Shown: one piece after another, positions 38,074 to 47,252 of the stretch
Position numbering within the stretch: the first letter of the stretch is position 1
Layout: the number at the start of each line of letters is the position of its first letter
Assembly: GCF_000622325.1 (NCBI RefSeq)
Contig: NZ_JASE01000005.1
Span: 2,666,001-2,730,000, forward strand
From: Sulfitobacter geojensis
GTDB taxonomy: Bacteria > Pseudomonadota > Alphaproteobacteria > Rhodobacterales > Rhodobacteraceae
Reading direction: 5' to 3'
DNA: 64,000 nucleotides
Program-made: the position numbers and the translations under genes
Notes under the pieces: generated by a model
What the model saw: only the letters and a program-made list of their open reading frames with translations
Databases searched by the model: none
What the model was told of the DNA's origin: nothing

Positions 38074-39723
38074 TCAGCCTGCCAGCAACGCCTCTGCTGC
38101 CGCGCGGGCGGCATCGGTGATCGTGTCACCGGCCAGCATCCGGGCGACCTCGTCCACCCGTTCGGGCGGCGACAGCGGCACCACATTCGACGTGGTCACC
38201 CCTTTGGCAACCGCTTTTTCCACCCGCCAGTGATGCGCGCCAAGGGCCGCCACCTGCGGGCTGTGGGTGACCACCAGAACCTGTCCTTCGCCCGCCAGCG
38301 CAGACAAGCGCCGCCCAACAGCATCGGCAGTCGCCCCGCCCACGCCACGGTCAATTTCGTCGAAAATCATCGTCAGACCGCTTTGGCCCTGCGTCAGACA
38401 CACCTTAAGCGCCAACAAGAACCGGCTGAGTTCCCCCCCCGAGGCGATCTTGCCCAGCGGTCCCGCCGGTGCACCGGGATTCGTGGCCACAGTGAACCCC
38501 ACCGCATCGCGCCCTTCCGGCCCTTCGGGTTCATCCGTGATTTGTGTTTCGAAAACTGCGCGCTCCATCTTGAGCGGGGCCAGTTCAGCCGAAACCGCCT
38601 TGTCAAGCTTGCCTGCCGCCTTGCGCCGCGCCGCGGTCAGGGCGCTGGCAGCCTTATCATATGCCGCTTCTGCGTCACTGACCGCCTTGTCGAACCCTGC
38701 CTTCGCGGCCTCGCCCGCATCAAGCGCCTCAAGCTTGCCGCGCAAGGTGCCGGCAAAACCCGCGAGTTCGTCCGGCGCAATGTCGTGTTTGCGTGCCATC
38801 GCGCGGATCGCGAACAGGCGTTCTTCGGTCTCTTCCAGTTCCAGCGGGTTGAACGACATCTGGTCCATAGCATCCGCAACGCCCGACATCGCCTCGTCCA
38901 GCTCGACCATCGCGCGGCCCAACGCCGCCATCGGTGCCTCAAGCGCCCCTTCGGCGCGCGTTGCGGCCCCGTCCAGCCAGCGCATCGCGTCGCCCAGATG
39001 GCGTTCTGCCCCGCCTTGGCCCATCATTTCATAGGCGTTGACCACATCCGCACGGATCTTTTCCGCGCCCTGCATCTTGCGCCGCGCCACGTCCAACGCC
39101 GCTTCTTCACCCTCTTGCGGGTTCAGTTTGTCGAGTTCGGCCACTGCGTGACGCAGGAATTCTTCCTCGGCCTTGATCGCCTCGCGCTCCGCCGCGGCCT
39201 CAGCCGCCGCTTTGCGGGCCGCGCCCAGGGCCCCCCAGGCTTTGCGCACCTTGTCACGCACAGTGCCCGTGCCGGCAAATTCATCAAGAATGGCACGATG
39301 TCCGCGCGGGTTCAGCAATCCGCGATCATCGTGCTGCCCGTGCAATTCCACCAGCGTTTCCGACAACGCCCGCAGCACCTCGCCCGAACACCGCCGGTCA
39401 TTAACCCACGCGGTCTTGCGCCCTTCCGCCGTGTTGATCCGGCGTAGGATCAACTCCTCGCCATCAGGCAAACCGGCCTCTTGCAATACCGCATGCGCCG
39501 GATGGCCTGCGGGCAAATCAAACCACGCGGTCACTTCACCCTGCGCAGCACCCTGACGCACCAGATCGGCGCGCCCGCGCCAGCCCAGAACAAAACCCAG
39601 TGAATCCAGCAAGATAGACTTGCCCGCGCCGGTTTCACCGGTCAATACGTTCAACCCCGGTTGAAAGCTCAGCTCCAACCGGTCGATGATCAGCATGTCG
39701 GAAATATCAAGTCCGCGCAGCAT
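38074..39723 (-). CDS. recN: DNA repair protein RecN
   Basis: SMC-like ATPase that gathers broken DNA ends in recombinational repair; cytoplasmic. 549 aa. Walker A GETGAGKSILLDS near residue 31, a long coiled-coil middle (about 155-370), the ABC signature SGGELSRFLLALK near 440 and Walker B MIFDEIDRGVGGATADAVG near 470. The start lies just after a palindromic element that also covers the bamD stop, so recN may have its own transcript; no LexA-type box is visible. Followed closely by the CLC gene. Confidence 0.97.
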   Translation of the reverse strand: MLRGLDISDMLIIDRLELSFQPGLNVLTGETGAGKSILLDSLGFVLGWRGRADLVRQGAAQGEVTAWFDLPAGHPAHAVLQEAGLPDGEELILRRINTAEGRKTAWVNDRRCSGEVLRALSETLVELHGQHDDRGLLNPRGHRAILDEFAGTGTVRDKVRKAWGALGAARKAAAEAAAEREAIKAEEEFLRHAVAELDKLNPQEGEEAALDVARRKMQGAEKIRADVVNAYEMMGQGGAERHLGDAMRWLDGAATRAEGALEAPMAALGRAMVELDEAMSGVADAMDQMSFNPLELEETEERLFAIRAMARKHDIAPDELAGFAGTLRGKLEALDAGEAAKAGFDKAVSDAEAAYDKAASALTAARRKAAGKLDKAVSAELAPLKMERAVFETQITDEPEGPEGRDAVGFTVATNPGAPAGPLGKIASGGELSRFLLALKVCLTQGQSGLTMIFDEIDRGVGGATADAVGRRLSALAGEGQVLVVTHSPQVAALGAHHWRVEKAVAKGVTTSNVVPLSPPERVDEVARMLAGDTITDAARAAAEALLAG

Positions 39724-39734
39724 GTGCTTATCCC

Positions 39735-39763
39735 GTAGGGTGGGTAAAACCCACCGTTCCTAC
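39735..39763. repeat. Intergenic palindrome between bamD and recN
   Basis: GTAGG-GTGGGT-AAA-ACCCAC-C-GTT-CCTAC: inner 7-bp arms and an outer GTAGG/CCTAC pair. Contains the bamD stop codon. Same design as the copies at 2795-2820 and around gatB, with T:A instead of C:G in the arm, which is a compensating change. Confidence 0.6.
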
Positions 39764-40632
39764 AACCACTCGCCTTTAATCGTCTGGCGGTAAAGAGCAG
39801 CCAGCCAATTGTCCTTAAAGAACGCCGGCTCAAGGCCACGGCCCGTCAGCAATTTATAGCTGTCCTCATACCATTCGGACGACTGGAAGTTATGTCCCAG
39901 AACGGCCCCTGCGGTCTGCGCCTCTTCGGTCAGCCCCAGCGACAGATAGGATTCGACCAAGCGGTGCAATGCCTCTGCGGTGTGGGTGGTGGTCTGGAAA
40001 TCCTCCACCACAACACGGAAACGGTTGATCGCCGCCGTGTAATGATCCCGCTTCAGGTAATAGCGCCCGATTTCCATCTCTTTACCGGCCAGATGGTCAA
40101 AGGCCAGATCGAACTTCAGGATCGCGGATTTGGCATATTCGCTGTCGGGATATTCCTCAATCACGGTGCGCAGGGATTGCAGCGCTTGGAACGTCAGCCC
40201 CTGATCGCGACCCACTTCGTCAATCTGATCATAATAGCTGAGCGCCAGCAAATACTGCGCATAGGCCGCGTCATCATCAGCGGGGTAGAAATCAATGAAC
40301 CGCTGCGCTGCGGACCGGCTGTTAGGATAGTCCTGATCGCGATGATAGGAAAACGCCTGCATAATCAACGCCCGCCGCGCCCAGTCGGAATAGGGGTAGA
40401 GCCGTTCAATCTCGGAGAAATAGAACGCCGCCTCGCCCGCCTGATTGCGGTTCAGTTCATATTCACCGCGTTCGAAAATCTGTTCGGCTGAATAGGTCTC
40501 AAGCGGGATTTCCTGTGGATTAAGGAAACTACCGCCCACCAGACCGGCATTCCGGCTGCCGCCACATGCTGTGAGACTGGCCGCAATAAGCATTGCACCG
40601 ATCACCTTTGTGGTGGATCCCGTCCTGCTCAT
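39760..40632 (-). CDS. bamD: Outer membrane protein assembly factor BamD (lipoprotein)
   Basis: Essential TPR lipoprotein of the BAM complex. 290 aa. A lipobox SLTAC (Cys23) follows a short signal peptide; Gly-Gly-Ser after Cys leaves no Asp at +2, so it should be sorted to the outer membrane. TPR pairs run from about 50 to 260: EQIFERGEYELNRNQAGEAAFYFSEIERLYPYSDW and AQRFIDFYPADDDAAYAQYLLALSYYDQID. Lies behind lpxC with a 212-bp gap and ahead of recN. Conserved lpxC-bamD-recN order. Confidence 0.95.
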   Translation of the reverse strand: MSRTGSTTKVIGAMLIAASLTACGGSRNAGLVGGSFLNPQEIPLETYSAEQIFERGEYELNRNQAGEAAFYFSEIERLYPYSDWARRALIMQAFSYHRDQDYPNSRSAAQRFIDFYPADDDAAYAQYLLALSYYDQIDEVGRDQGLTFQALQSLRTVIEEYPDSEYAKSAILKFDLAFDHLAGKEMEIGRYYLKRDHYTAAINRFRVVVEDFQTTTHTAEALHRLVESYLSLGLTEEAQTAGAVLGHNFQSSEWYEDSYKLLTGRGLEPAFFKDNWLAALYRQTIKGEWL

Positions 40633-40844
40633 GCCTGAACCTCTTGCATCTTCACACCCATGGTCTTTTCAACCGTTATTGACCACTTGCTAGCACATTA
40701 ATCTGCAATGCAAAATGCCGATTGCACCCCAACTGGGGCCGACATTCACAATTCGCACGGATCCTTGCGCGCAGCTGCGCCAATGGATCAGAAATACATG
40801 TGCAAATAAGGAGTTTCAAGAGCCGCAACACCGCATCAGCGGGT

Positions 40845-41789
40845 TCAGGCAACCTGCGGGATTTCATCCCAGACCAGACCATAACCCGGCAAGCGCTGCG
40901 CCATGGCCGCGTCACATTCCACCATGCGCACCGCGCCGGGGGTGGCAAACAGCTTGCGCAACAGGGTGTTGGTCAGCGAATGCCCCGCCCGCACGCCAGT
41001 GTAATGCCCCAAAAGCGGCGCACCGGCCAAAGCCAGATCACCCAACGCATCAAGCATCTTGTGCCGCACAGGTTCGTCCGCATGGCGCAAGCCGCCCGGG
41101 CTGACCACCTGATCGCCATCAAACACTACCGCATTTTCACCGGAGTTGCCGCCAAGCGCCAAACCATTGGCCTGCATTGCCACCACATCGGCCTGACGAC
41201 AGAAGGTGCGGCTGTCACAGAGCTCGCGGGCGAAAGAACCGTTGTTCATCACCAGTGACTTCTGCTGCTTGCCGATCGCGGCGTCCGCAAAATCAATTTC
41301 GAAATCAATGCGCAATGTGTCCGAAGGGGAAAGCGTTGCAGTCGCATCGCCCTCGGTTACGCTGACGGTCTGCAAAACCTCAAACGCCATGACGGGGGCC
41401 GACAAGACGCGAATGCCGCGCTGCATAAAACCGCGCACAAAGGGGATCGCAGATCCGTCAAGGATCGGCACTTCAGGGCCGTCGATTTCGATCAGGGCGT
41501 TATGGATGCCGCAACCGGCAAGCGCCGCCATCAAATGTTCGACTGTGGAAATCGACAGACCTGTCGCATTCTCAAGTTTGGTGCACAACGGCGACCGGTT
41601 CACCGCATCCCAACGCGCAGGAATCAGACGGTCGCCGACAGAAACATCGGTACGCGAAAACCAGATACCGTGATGCACACCCGCAGGACGGATCGTCACG
41701 GTCGCGGGCGCACCGGAATGCAGGCCCTTACCAGTAAAACTGATCGCTGATTTGATGGTTGTTTGCACGCGGTCTCGCTCTCGGGTCAT
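40845..41789 (-). CDS. lpxC: UDP-3-O-acyl-N-acetylglucosamine deacetylase
   Basis: Zinc hydrolase for the first committed step of lipid A synthesis. 314 aa. Zinc ligands appear as His in TVEHLMAALAGCGI and His/Asp in RHKMLDALGDLALAG; the later HYTGVRAGHSLTN holds the catalytic His. The N-terminus TTIKSAISFTGKGLHSGAPATVTI is family-typical. Behind ftsZ, from which it is separated by a terminator and a second hairpin, so it likely has its own promoter in the 185-bp gap. Confidence 0.97.
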   Translation of the reverse strand: MTRERDRVQTTIKSAISFTGKGLHSGAPATVTIRPAGVHHGIWFSRTDVSVGDRLIPARWDAVNRSPLCTKLENATGLSISTVEHLMAALAGCGIHNALIEIDGPEVPILDGSAIPFVRGFMQRGIRVLSAPVMAFEVLQTVSVTEGDATATLSPSDTLRIDFEIDFADAAIGKQQKSLVMNNGSFARELCDSRTFCRQADVVAMQANGLALGGNSGENAVVFDGDQVVSPGGLRHADEPVRHKMLDALGDLALAGAPLLGHYTGVRAGHSLTNTLLRKLFATPGAVRMVECDAAMAQRLPGYGLVWDEIPQVA

Positions 41790-41882
41790 AGATCGGTTTT
41801 TAACTTGTTAATGCAGATAGGCCGCAGGGGCTAAATGCTCAACTCAATCTTTGTAACGGACTGAAACATGGGTGAAACAAAT

Positions 41883-41907
41883 GGGCGCAATAGCGCCTGT
41901 TGCGCCC
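41883..41907. promoter_or_regulatory. Inverted repeat GGGCGCAA...TTGCGCCC upstream of lpxC
   Basis: 8-bp perfect arms around TAGCGCCTG, between the ftsZ terminator and the lpxC start. Could be a second terminator hairpin or an operator for lpxC. Confidence 0.4.
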
Positions 41908-41925
41908 TAACCTACTAGTCTAAAA

Positions 41926-41952
41926 CGAAAAAGGGCCGCCCGAAGGCGACCC
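41926..41952 (-). terminator. Intrinsic terminator behind ftsZ
   Basis: On the minus strand GGGTCGCC-TTCG-GGCGGCCC, a stem with the stable TTCG tetraloop, followed by TTTTTCGTTTT. Strong intrinsic terminator, 22 bp after the ftsZ stop; it separates ftsZ from lpxC. Confidence 0.9.
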
Positions 41953-41974
41953 AAATCTCACATATAAAGGGCGA

Positions 41975-43603
41975 TTAATTCGCCTGACGGCGCAGGAATG
42001 CAGGAATTTCGATCCGTTCCTGATCCGCATCCTGCTCCTGAACGGGCTGCGGCGCGGCGGCAACACGGGGCTGCTGCTGCTGTACGGGCGGCTGCTGGCG
42101 GGTTGGACGCGGTGCCGCCTCGCCTTCTGCATGACCGGTCATCCGGTTGATCAAGGAGTTGATGCCGAAGCGTGGTTTTTCGCCGCCGGCCTGACCGCCT
42201 GCTGGTGCAGCTGCCGCTGGACGCTGCTGCTGTTGCTCGGGGTTGGCCTTTTGTGCGGCGGCACGCAAACGCGCCAGCGCTTCGGGCGACGGTGTACCCG
42301 GTGCCGGTGCGCGCGGTGCAACATAGGCTTCGGGCTGCGCTTCCAGCTCTTCCTCGTTGCGTGGCTCAAAGGCGGCAACCTGTGGCTGATACGCAGGTGG
42401 CGGCAGATCGTCAGCGCCGGCTTCTTCTTCAAAAAGGTCATCGGCCTGCTCTTGAGCGGCAGTGCGCTGCACGTCCATATCTTCAAACAGCGGGGTCTGC
42501 TCTTCAACCTGCTCGCTTACGGCTGCGGTGGCCACAACAGCGGCAGGTGCCGCTTCGATGGCTTCTTCCGCAACGGTCTGCTGGCGCAACGGCTGGCTCA
42601 TGGAGCGACGCGGTACCGGCATTTCGGTGTTCACATCCGTGGCATCAATACCTGTGGCCACAACGGAAACCCGCATCAAGCCGCCCAGTTTGTCGTCCAT
42701 AGTCGAACCAACAATGATGTTCGCCTCTGGATCGACTTCTTCGCGAATACGGTTGGCTGCTTCGTCGAGTTCGAACAGGGTCAGATCCGCACCACCGGTG
42801 ATGTTGATCAATACGCCCTTCGCGCCGCGCAGGCTGATTTCGTCCAGCAGCGGGTTCGCGATGGCCTTCTCGGCGGCCTGAATGGCGCGATCTTCGCCCT
42901 CGGCTTCGCCAGTCCCCATCATCGCCTTGCCCATTTCGTCCATCACGGCGCGAACATCAGCAAAGTCGAGGTTGATCAGGCCCGGACGGACCATCAGGTC
43001 TGTCACACCTTTCACACCTTGGTACAGAACGTCATCTGCAAGGCTGAAAGCTTCGGTGAATGTGGTTTTTTCATTGGCCAGACGGAACAGGTTCTGGTTT
43101 GGAATGATGATCAGCGTGTCGACAACCTTTTGCAGTGCCTCAACACCGTCCTCGGCCTGACGCATGCGCTTGGCACCTTCAAACTGAAACGGCTTGGTGA
43201 CAACACCAACGGTCAGAACACCCAATTCGCGGGCGGCCTGCGCGATGATTGGCGCAGCACCGGTCCCTGTACCACCGCCCATACCGGCAGTAATAAAGCA
43301 CATGTGCGCGCCCGCCAGATGGTCCACGATCTGTTCAATGGACTCTTCGGCGGCTGCGGCACCGACACTTGCCCGTGCGCCCGCGCCCAGACCTTCGGTC
43401 ACTTTAATACCCAGCTGAACGCGGTTTTCCGACTTGGCTTGCTGCAATGCCTGTGCATCGGTGTTGGCCACAACGAAATCAACACCGTCCAACTCTTTTT
43501 CGATCATGTTGTTGACCGCGTTACCACCGGCACCCCCGACACCGAAAACGGTGATACGAGGTTTGAGGTCTTCTTGACCGGGCATCGAAAGGTTGAGTGT
43601 CAT
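41975..43603 (-). CDS. ftsZ: Cell division protein FtsZ
   Basis: Tubulin-like GTPase forming the cytokinetic ring. 542 aa from [15 protein letters not shown]; the frame opens at 43669 but this Met fits the family. The GTP signature GGGTGTG is at 109-115. The globular core ends near residue 320; a long Gln/Pro/Ala-rich linker of about 200 residues leads to the C-terminal peptide [10 protein letters not shown] that binds FtsA and other tethers. The long linker is usual in alphaproteobacteria. Unlike the common order, ftsA is not directly upstream: a plus-strand ThDP-enzyme gene and a 588-bp gap lie between, so ftsZ needs its own promoter. Confidence 0.98.
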   Translation of the reverse strand: MTLNLSMPGQEDLKPRITVFGVGGAGGNAVNNMIEKELDGVDFVVANTDAQALQQAKSENRVQLGIKVTEGLGAGARASVGAAAAEESIEQIVDHLAGAHMCFITAGMGGGTGTGAAPIIAQAARELGVLTVGVVTKPFQFEGAKRMRQAEDGVEALQKVVDTLIIIPNQNLFRLANEKTTFTEAFSLADDVLYQGVKGVTDLMVRPGLINLDFADVRAVMDEMGKAMMGTGEAEGEDRAIQAAEKAIANPLLDEISLRGAKGVLINITGGADLTLFELDEAANRIREEVDPEANIIVGSTMDDKLGGLMRVSVVATGIDATDVNTEMPVPRRSMSQPLRQQTVAEEAIEAAPAAVVATAAVSEQVEEQTPLFEDMDVQRTAAQEQADDLFEEEAGADDLPPPAYQPQVAAFEPRNEEELEAQPEAYVAPRAPAPGTPSPEALARLRAAAQKANPEQQQQRPAAAAPAGGQAGGEKPRFGINSLINRMTGHAEGEAAPRPTRQQPPVQQQQPRVAAAPQPVQEQDADQERIEIPAFLRRQAN

Positions 43604-44191
43604 GTGCTGTCCGCCTGTTGATTTAGCCCACGTCCCACGGGCCCTTTTCTGCATAGATTCATACAACATTAGCCTTAGTCATCGCCAAGGTCACGCAAAA
43701 ACCGCGATTTCAACACAAAATACAGCCATAAAATACATATTTTCACGCAAGATTTCGCCGATTTGGGCAAATCTTGCGGTCAAGCGCCAACCAACCACTA
43801 GCCAGCCGGAAACCCACGCCGGACCAAGGGCGCGAAAACGACTCAACTATAATGTACGTGGTCCTGCTCGACCCGCGCTCGCCTGTGTTTTGCGGCCTTA
43901 TCTTGGCCTTGGCGATTGCGTTGTTGATACAGGCTCGCAGAAAGCTTGTCACGCGCAATTGGTCGAAAAAATCACGCGCCTACAGCTGTGGCATTCTATG
44001 TGTGTTACGCCCGATCCCCACTGCCGCAACACGGCTGCCTGCGCCCAAGGCGCACAAGATGCATATTTCCCGCATTAACCCTCAGAATACCGCGCCCTCT
44101 TCGCATGATTTCATCCGATGACGGCTTAATTGCGAAAATCGCGCATGGCCACTCTGGTATTCCGTATGAAACAGTCAAAAGAGTGATCCCC
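43604..44191. promoter_or_regulatory. Divergent control region upstream of ftsZ and the ThDP-enzyme gene
   Basis: 588 bp, the longest gene-free stretch of the window and richer in A+T near ftsZ. Open frames crossing it have no ribosome site or family resemblance. It contains a perfect 10-bp inverted repeat (43746-43755 / 43769-43778) and an isolated TATAAT at about 43848-43853 on the plus strand without a matching -35. No full CtrA-type box (TTAA-N7-TTAA) found by eye. Confidence 0.5.
43746..43778. repeat. Perfect inverted repeat upstream of ftsZ
   Basis: CGCAAGATTT and AAATCTTGCG separated by 13 bases (GC-rich, itself able to pair weakly), about 143 bp before the ftsZ ATG. Either a dimeric-regulator binding site or a hairpin in the ftsZ leader. 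Confidence 0.5.
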
Positions 44192-45814
44192 ATGAGCCAG
44201 ACCCTTTACGTTTACCAATCTCTCGCCCGCGCCACCCGTGAACACGGAGTCGAAACCATGTTCGGGCTGATGGGGGATGCGAACTTGTTTATGGTCGACA
44301 GCTTTGTGCGCGACTGCGGGGGGCGTTTCGTACCCGCCGCCCATGAGGGCAGCTCGGTTCTGATGGCGCTGGCTTTTGCCCATGTCTCTGGCCGCGTCGG
44401 CGTGGCAACCGTGACCCATGGCCCAGCCCTGACCAATTGCATGACCGCTCTGACCGAAGCGGCCCGCGCCCATATCCCGCTTGTGATCCTTGCGGGGGAC
44501 ACCCCCGTCGACAACCCGCGCCACTTGCAAAGCATCGACCAGCGTGAACTGGCCAAGGCGACGGGCGCAGGGTTCGAACAGTTGCGCAGCCCTGCGACCG
44601 TGGGCAAGGACGTCGCCCGCGCCTTTTACCGCGCACAGGTGGAACGCCGCCCCGTTGTCCTGAACATGCCCGTCGAATTCATGTTGCAGGAAGTGGCGCA
44701 TGACATGCAGGTGCTGGATGTCTTCACCGCGCCGGGGGGCGTCGCGCAGGGTGATATCCTGGACAATGCCATCGGCATGATCGCCGCGGCCCGCCAGCCG
44801 CTGATCCTTGCCGGTGCGGGTGCCGTCGGCGCGCGCGAACAGCTGATCAAGCTGGCCGACCGCCTCGAAGCGCCGCTGGCCACCACGCTCAAGGCCAAGG
44901 GGCTGTTCACCGGCCACCCCTATAACATCGACATTTTCGGCACGCTTTCCACGCCCGCCGCCTATGATCTGATCGCGCGTGCCGATTGCATCATCTGTTT
45001 TGGCACAGCCTTGCATGATTTCACCACCGACCGCGGCAAGTTGATGAAGGACAAACGCATCATCCAGATCGACGTTGAACCCGAAGCCATCGGCGGCGGG
45101 CTGCATCCTGACGCAGCGCTTGTGGCGGATGCAGGGCTGACAGCGGAAACGATCCTTTATTGGCTGGACGAAGCCGAAGTGCCCGCAAGCGGGTTCACCC
45201 GCGAACTGGACATCGCAACATTGACCACCCATCCGGCGGCGGCCCCGAAATCCGGTGACGGGTTCATCAACTTTGTGCACGCCCTCGAACGGCTGGAAAC
45301 CGCCCTGCCCCTAGATCGCGTGCTGGTCACCGATGGCGGGCGTTTCATGACCGAAGTCTGGTGCCGCATCTCTGCCCCTGACCCGACAAGCTTTGTCAGT
45401 ACGGTGAATTTCGGGGCCATCGGGCTGGGCCTGCAAGAAGCCGTTGGTGCCGGTCTGGCCGCACCTGACCGTCCTGTGGTGCTGTTCACCGGCGATGGCG
45501 GTTTCATGATGGGCGGGATCAACGAATTCAACACGGCTGTGCGCCTTGGCCTGGATCTGATCGTGATCGTTGCCAATGATTCCGCCTATGGCGCGGAACA
45601 TATCCAGTTCATTGATCGCAAAATGGACCCCGGCCTGACCGAATTCAACTGGCCGTCCTTCGCGGGCATCGCGAAATCACTGGGTGGTGACGGGGTCGAA
45701 GTGCACTCCGAAGCCGAACTTGAAACCGCGCTCGCCGCATTAAAGACCCGCAAGGGGCCTTTCCTGATCGAATTGCGTCTTGATCCAAACGACGTGCCGC
45801 GCATGCGCATCTAA
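44192..45814 (+). CDS. Thiamine-diphosphate-dependent enzyme, acetolactate-synthase-like
   Basis: 540 aa from MSQTLYVYQSLARATREHG; the upstream open frame is dissimilar to any family. Order of domains: pyrimidine-binding (catalytic Glu in FVPAAHEGSSVLMA, near 51), central Rossmann-like (LAGAGAVGAREQLIKLADRL), and diphosphate-binding with GDGGFMMGGINEF...VANDSAYG near 440-470, the GDG-N motif. Overall closest to large subunits of acetolactate synthase and related 2-oxoacid decarboxylases, but no small subunit or branched-chain gene is adjacent, so substrate is unknown. Sits on the plus strand between ftsA and ftsZ, splitting the dcw cluster. Confidence 0.88.
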   Translation: MSQTLYVYQSLARATREHGVETMFGLMGDANLFMVDSFVRDCGGRFVPAAHEGSSVLMALAFAHVSGRVGVATVTHGPALTNCMTALTEAARAHIPLVILAGDTPVDNPRHLQSIDQRELAKATGAGFEQLRSPATVGKDVARAFYRAQVERRPVVLNMPVEFMLQEVAHDMQVLDVFTAPGGVAQGDILDNAIGMIAAARQPLILAGAGAVGAREQLIKLADRLEAPLATTLKAKGLFTGHPYNIDIFGTLSTPAAYDLIARADCIICFGTALHDFTTDRGKLMKDKRIIQIDVEPEAIGGGLHPDAALVADAGLTAETILYWLDEAEVPASGFTRELDIATLTTHPAAAPKSGDGFINFVHALERLETALPLDRVLVTDGGRFMTEVWCRISAPDPTSFVSTVNFGAIGLGLQEAVGAGLAAPDRPVVLFTGDGGFMMGGINEFNTAVRLGLDLIVIVANDSAYGAEHIQFIDRKMDPGLTEFNWPSFAGIAKSLGGDGVEVHSEAELETALAALKTRKGPFLIELRLDPNDVPRMRI

Positions 45815-45828
45815 GCGCTACGCCCCAA

Positions 45829-45858
45829 GCCCGCCCCCGTGTTTCACGGGGGGCGGGC
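45829..45858. terminator. Shared terminator between the ThDP-enzyme gene and ftsA
   Basis: GCCCGCCCCCGTG-TTT-CACGGGGGGCGGGC, a 13-bp GC stem with one bulged G. Convergent genes on both sides; no T-run. Confidence 0.7.
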
Positions 45859-45877
45859 ACTGCCGGGCTCTGACCGA

Positions 45878-47215
45878 TTACCAGTTGTCCTTGAACCACT
45901 TCACGGCGCGCTTCAGCGAGCGTGACGGGTATTTGTCCGCCGGAATGTCAAAGTCCCACCATTCATCCTGCGGATGTGCGGCAAACAGCGACAACCCGAC
46001 TGCCGAGGCAAAGCTTGGCCCCGTTGCGGCCTGCGGCAACCCATGAACGCGCAGCGGACGGCCCAGACGCACCTGCTGGCCCAAAATCTTGCTCGCCAAC
46101 CCGTCAAGTCCGGGGATCTGGCTGCCACCGCCGGTCAGCACGATTTGCTGGCTGGGCAAATGGTCGAAACCCGCGGCATCCAGACGCACGCGCACCTCTT
46201 CGAGGATCTCCTCGACGCGGGGGCGCATAATGCCGATCAGCTCGGCGCGCGACGCCGTGCGGCGGTCGTGCTCATAATCGCCTGTATCTCCACCGATCTC
46301 GATCATTTCACGGTCGTCCATGCCGGTGGCATGCACCCCGCCATAGAACGTCTTGATCCGTTCGGCATTCGCTGTCGGCACTTGCAAGCCCAGCGAAATG
46401 TCCTGTGTCACGTGATCCCCGCCCATGCGGACCGTATCGGCGTAAATCATATGCTTCTTGATAAAGATCGACACCCCGGTCGACCCGCCACCCATATCGA
46501 TACAGGCGGCACCCAACTCTTGCTCGTCCTCGACCAGCGACGAAATGCCGGAGGCATAGGAAGACGACGCGATGCCCGCCAGCTCCAGATCACAGCGTTT
46601 GATGCAATGCGCCAGATGCTGGACCGCCGCGGCGTCGACCGTCAGCATATGCATATCCACCGACAGCATCTGCCCCAGCTGACCGCGCGGATCGCTCAAC
46701 CCCGACCGGTGATCCAGCGCAAAGTTTACCGGTTGGGCGTGCAGCACCTCGCGCCCCTCGCCGTATTCAGGCACATCACATTCGGCCAGAACGCGGGCAA
46801 CATCGTCTTCGGTAACGGTTTCGCCGTCCAGATCAATCTGCGCGTCCAACCCGTAGCTGCGCGGCTCTGCCCCCGAGAAACAGGCAATCACATGATCCAC
46901 ACGGATGCCTGCCATCTTTTGCGCCGCCTGCAAGGCGGTACGGATCGCGCGTTCGGTTTCATTCATCGCCTCGATCTCGCCGAACTTGACGCCGCGCGAA
47001 CGTGTCGTCGCCGCCCCGATCACCCGAAACCCGGATTGGCCCGCCAAAGACCCGATGGTGCCTTCGTCGCTCAGCGTATCGCCACCGTCAAAGCGCAACA
47101 CCAGGCAGGCAATCTTGGAACTGCCCACGTCCAGAATAGCCACAACACCACGCTGCATGGCAATCTTGCGCATGTGGCGCATGGATCGCTGGCTTTCGTA
47201 TAGATCGTTCATCAT
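45878..47215 (-). CDS. ftsA: Cell division protein FtsA
   Basis: Actin-like membrane tether of FtsZ. 445 aa from the ATG at 47215; a GTG directly before and an ATG after are alternatives, AAGG lying 7 bases ahead of this one. ATPase motifs: VAILDVGSSKIACLVLR (phosphate 1), AACIDMGGGSTGVSIF (phosphate 2) and IVLTGGGSQIPGLDG (adenosine). The C-terminus RSLKRAVKWFKDNW is the amphipathic membrane-binding helix. Follows ftsQ with a 37-bp gap. Confidence 0.97.
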   Translation of the reverse strand: MMNDLYESQRSMRHMRKIAMQRGVVAILDVGSSKIACLVLRFDGGDTLSDEGTIGSLAGQSGFRVIGAATTRSRGVKFGEIEAMNETERAIRTALQAAQKMAGIRVDHVIACFSGAEPRSYGLDAQIDLDGETVTEDDVARVLAECDVPEYGEGREVLHAQPVNFALDHRSGLSDPRGQLGQMLSVDMHMLTVDAAAVQHLAHCIKRCDLELAGIASSSYASGISSLVEDEQELGAACIDMGGGSTGVSIFIKKHMIYADTVRMGGDHVTQDISLGLQVPTANAERIKTFYGGVHATGMDDREMIEIGGDTGDYEHDRRTASRAELIGIMRPRVEEILEEVRVRLDAAGFDHLPSQQIVLTGGGSQIPGLDGLASKILGQQVRLGRPLRVHGLPQAATGPSFASAVGLSLFAAHPQDEWWDFDIPADKYPSRSLKRAVKWFKDNW

Positions 47216-47252
47216 CACACTGCCTTCACTGCCCCGGTTCTTTCACGAACCG

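Noticed and set aside
37366..39447. 693-codon open frame on the plus strand
   Set aside because: It runs opposite recN and the CLC gene and crosses their boundary; composition is the Arg/Pro/Ser-rich shadow typical of GC-rich antisense frames, with no family motif.
40704..40738. TGCAAT...ATTGCA and CCCC-AACT-GGGG pairs between lpxC and bamD
   Set aside because: Arms of 6 and 4 bp are too short to separate from chance; no T-run for a terminator.
42131..43621. 496-codon plus-strand frame opposite ftsZ
   Set aside because: Antisense shadow of ftsZ, Cys/His/Arg-rich, no ribosome site or recognisable domain.
43604..44191. Search for a tRNA, small RNA gene or short peptide in the ftsZ leader region
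   Set aside because: No cloverleaf or GTTC-A type T-loop seen, and the open frames lack ribosome sites; only the inverted repeat is reportable.
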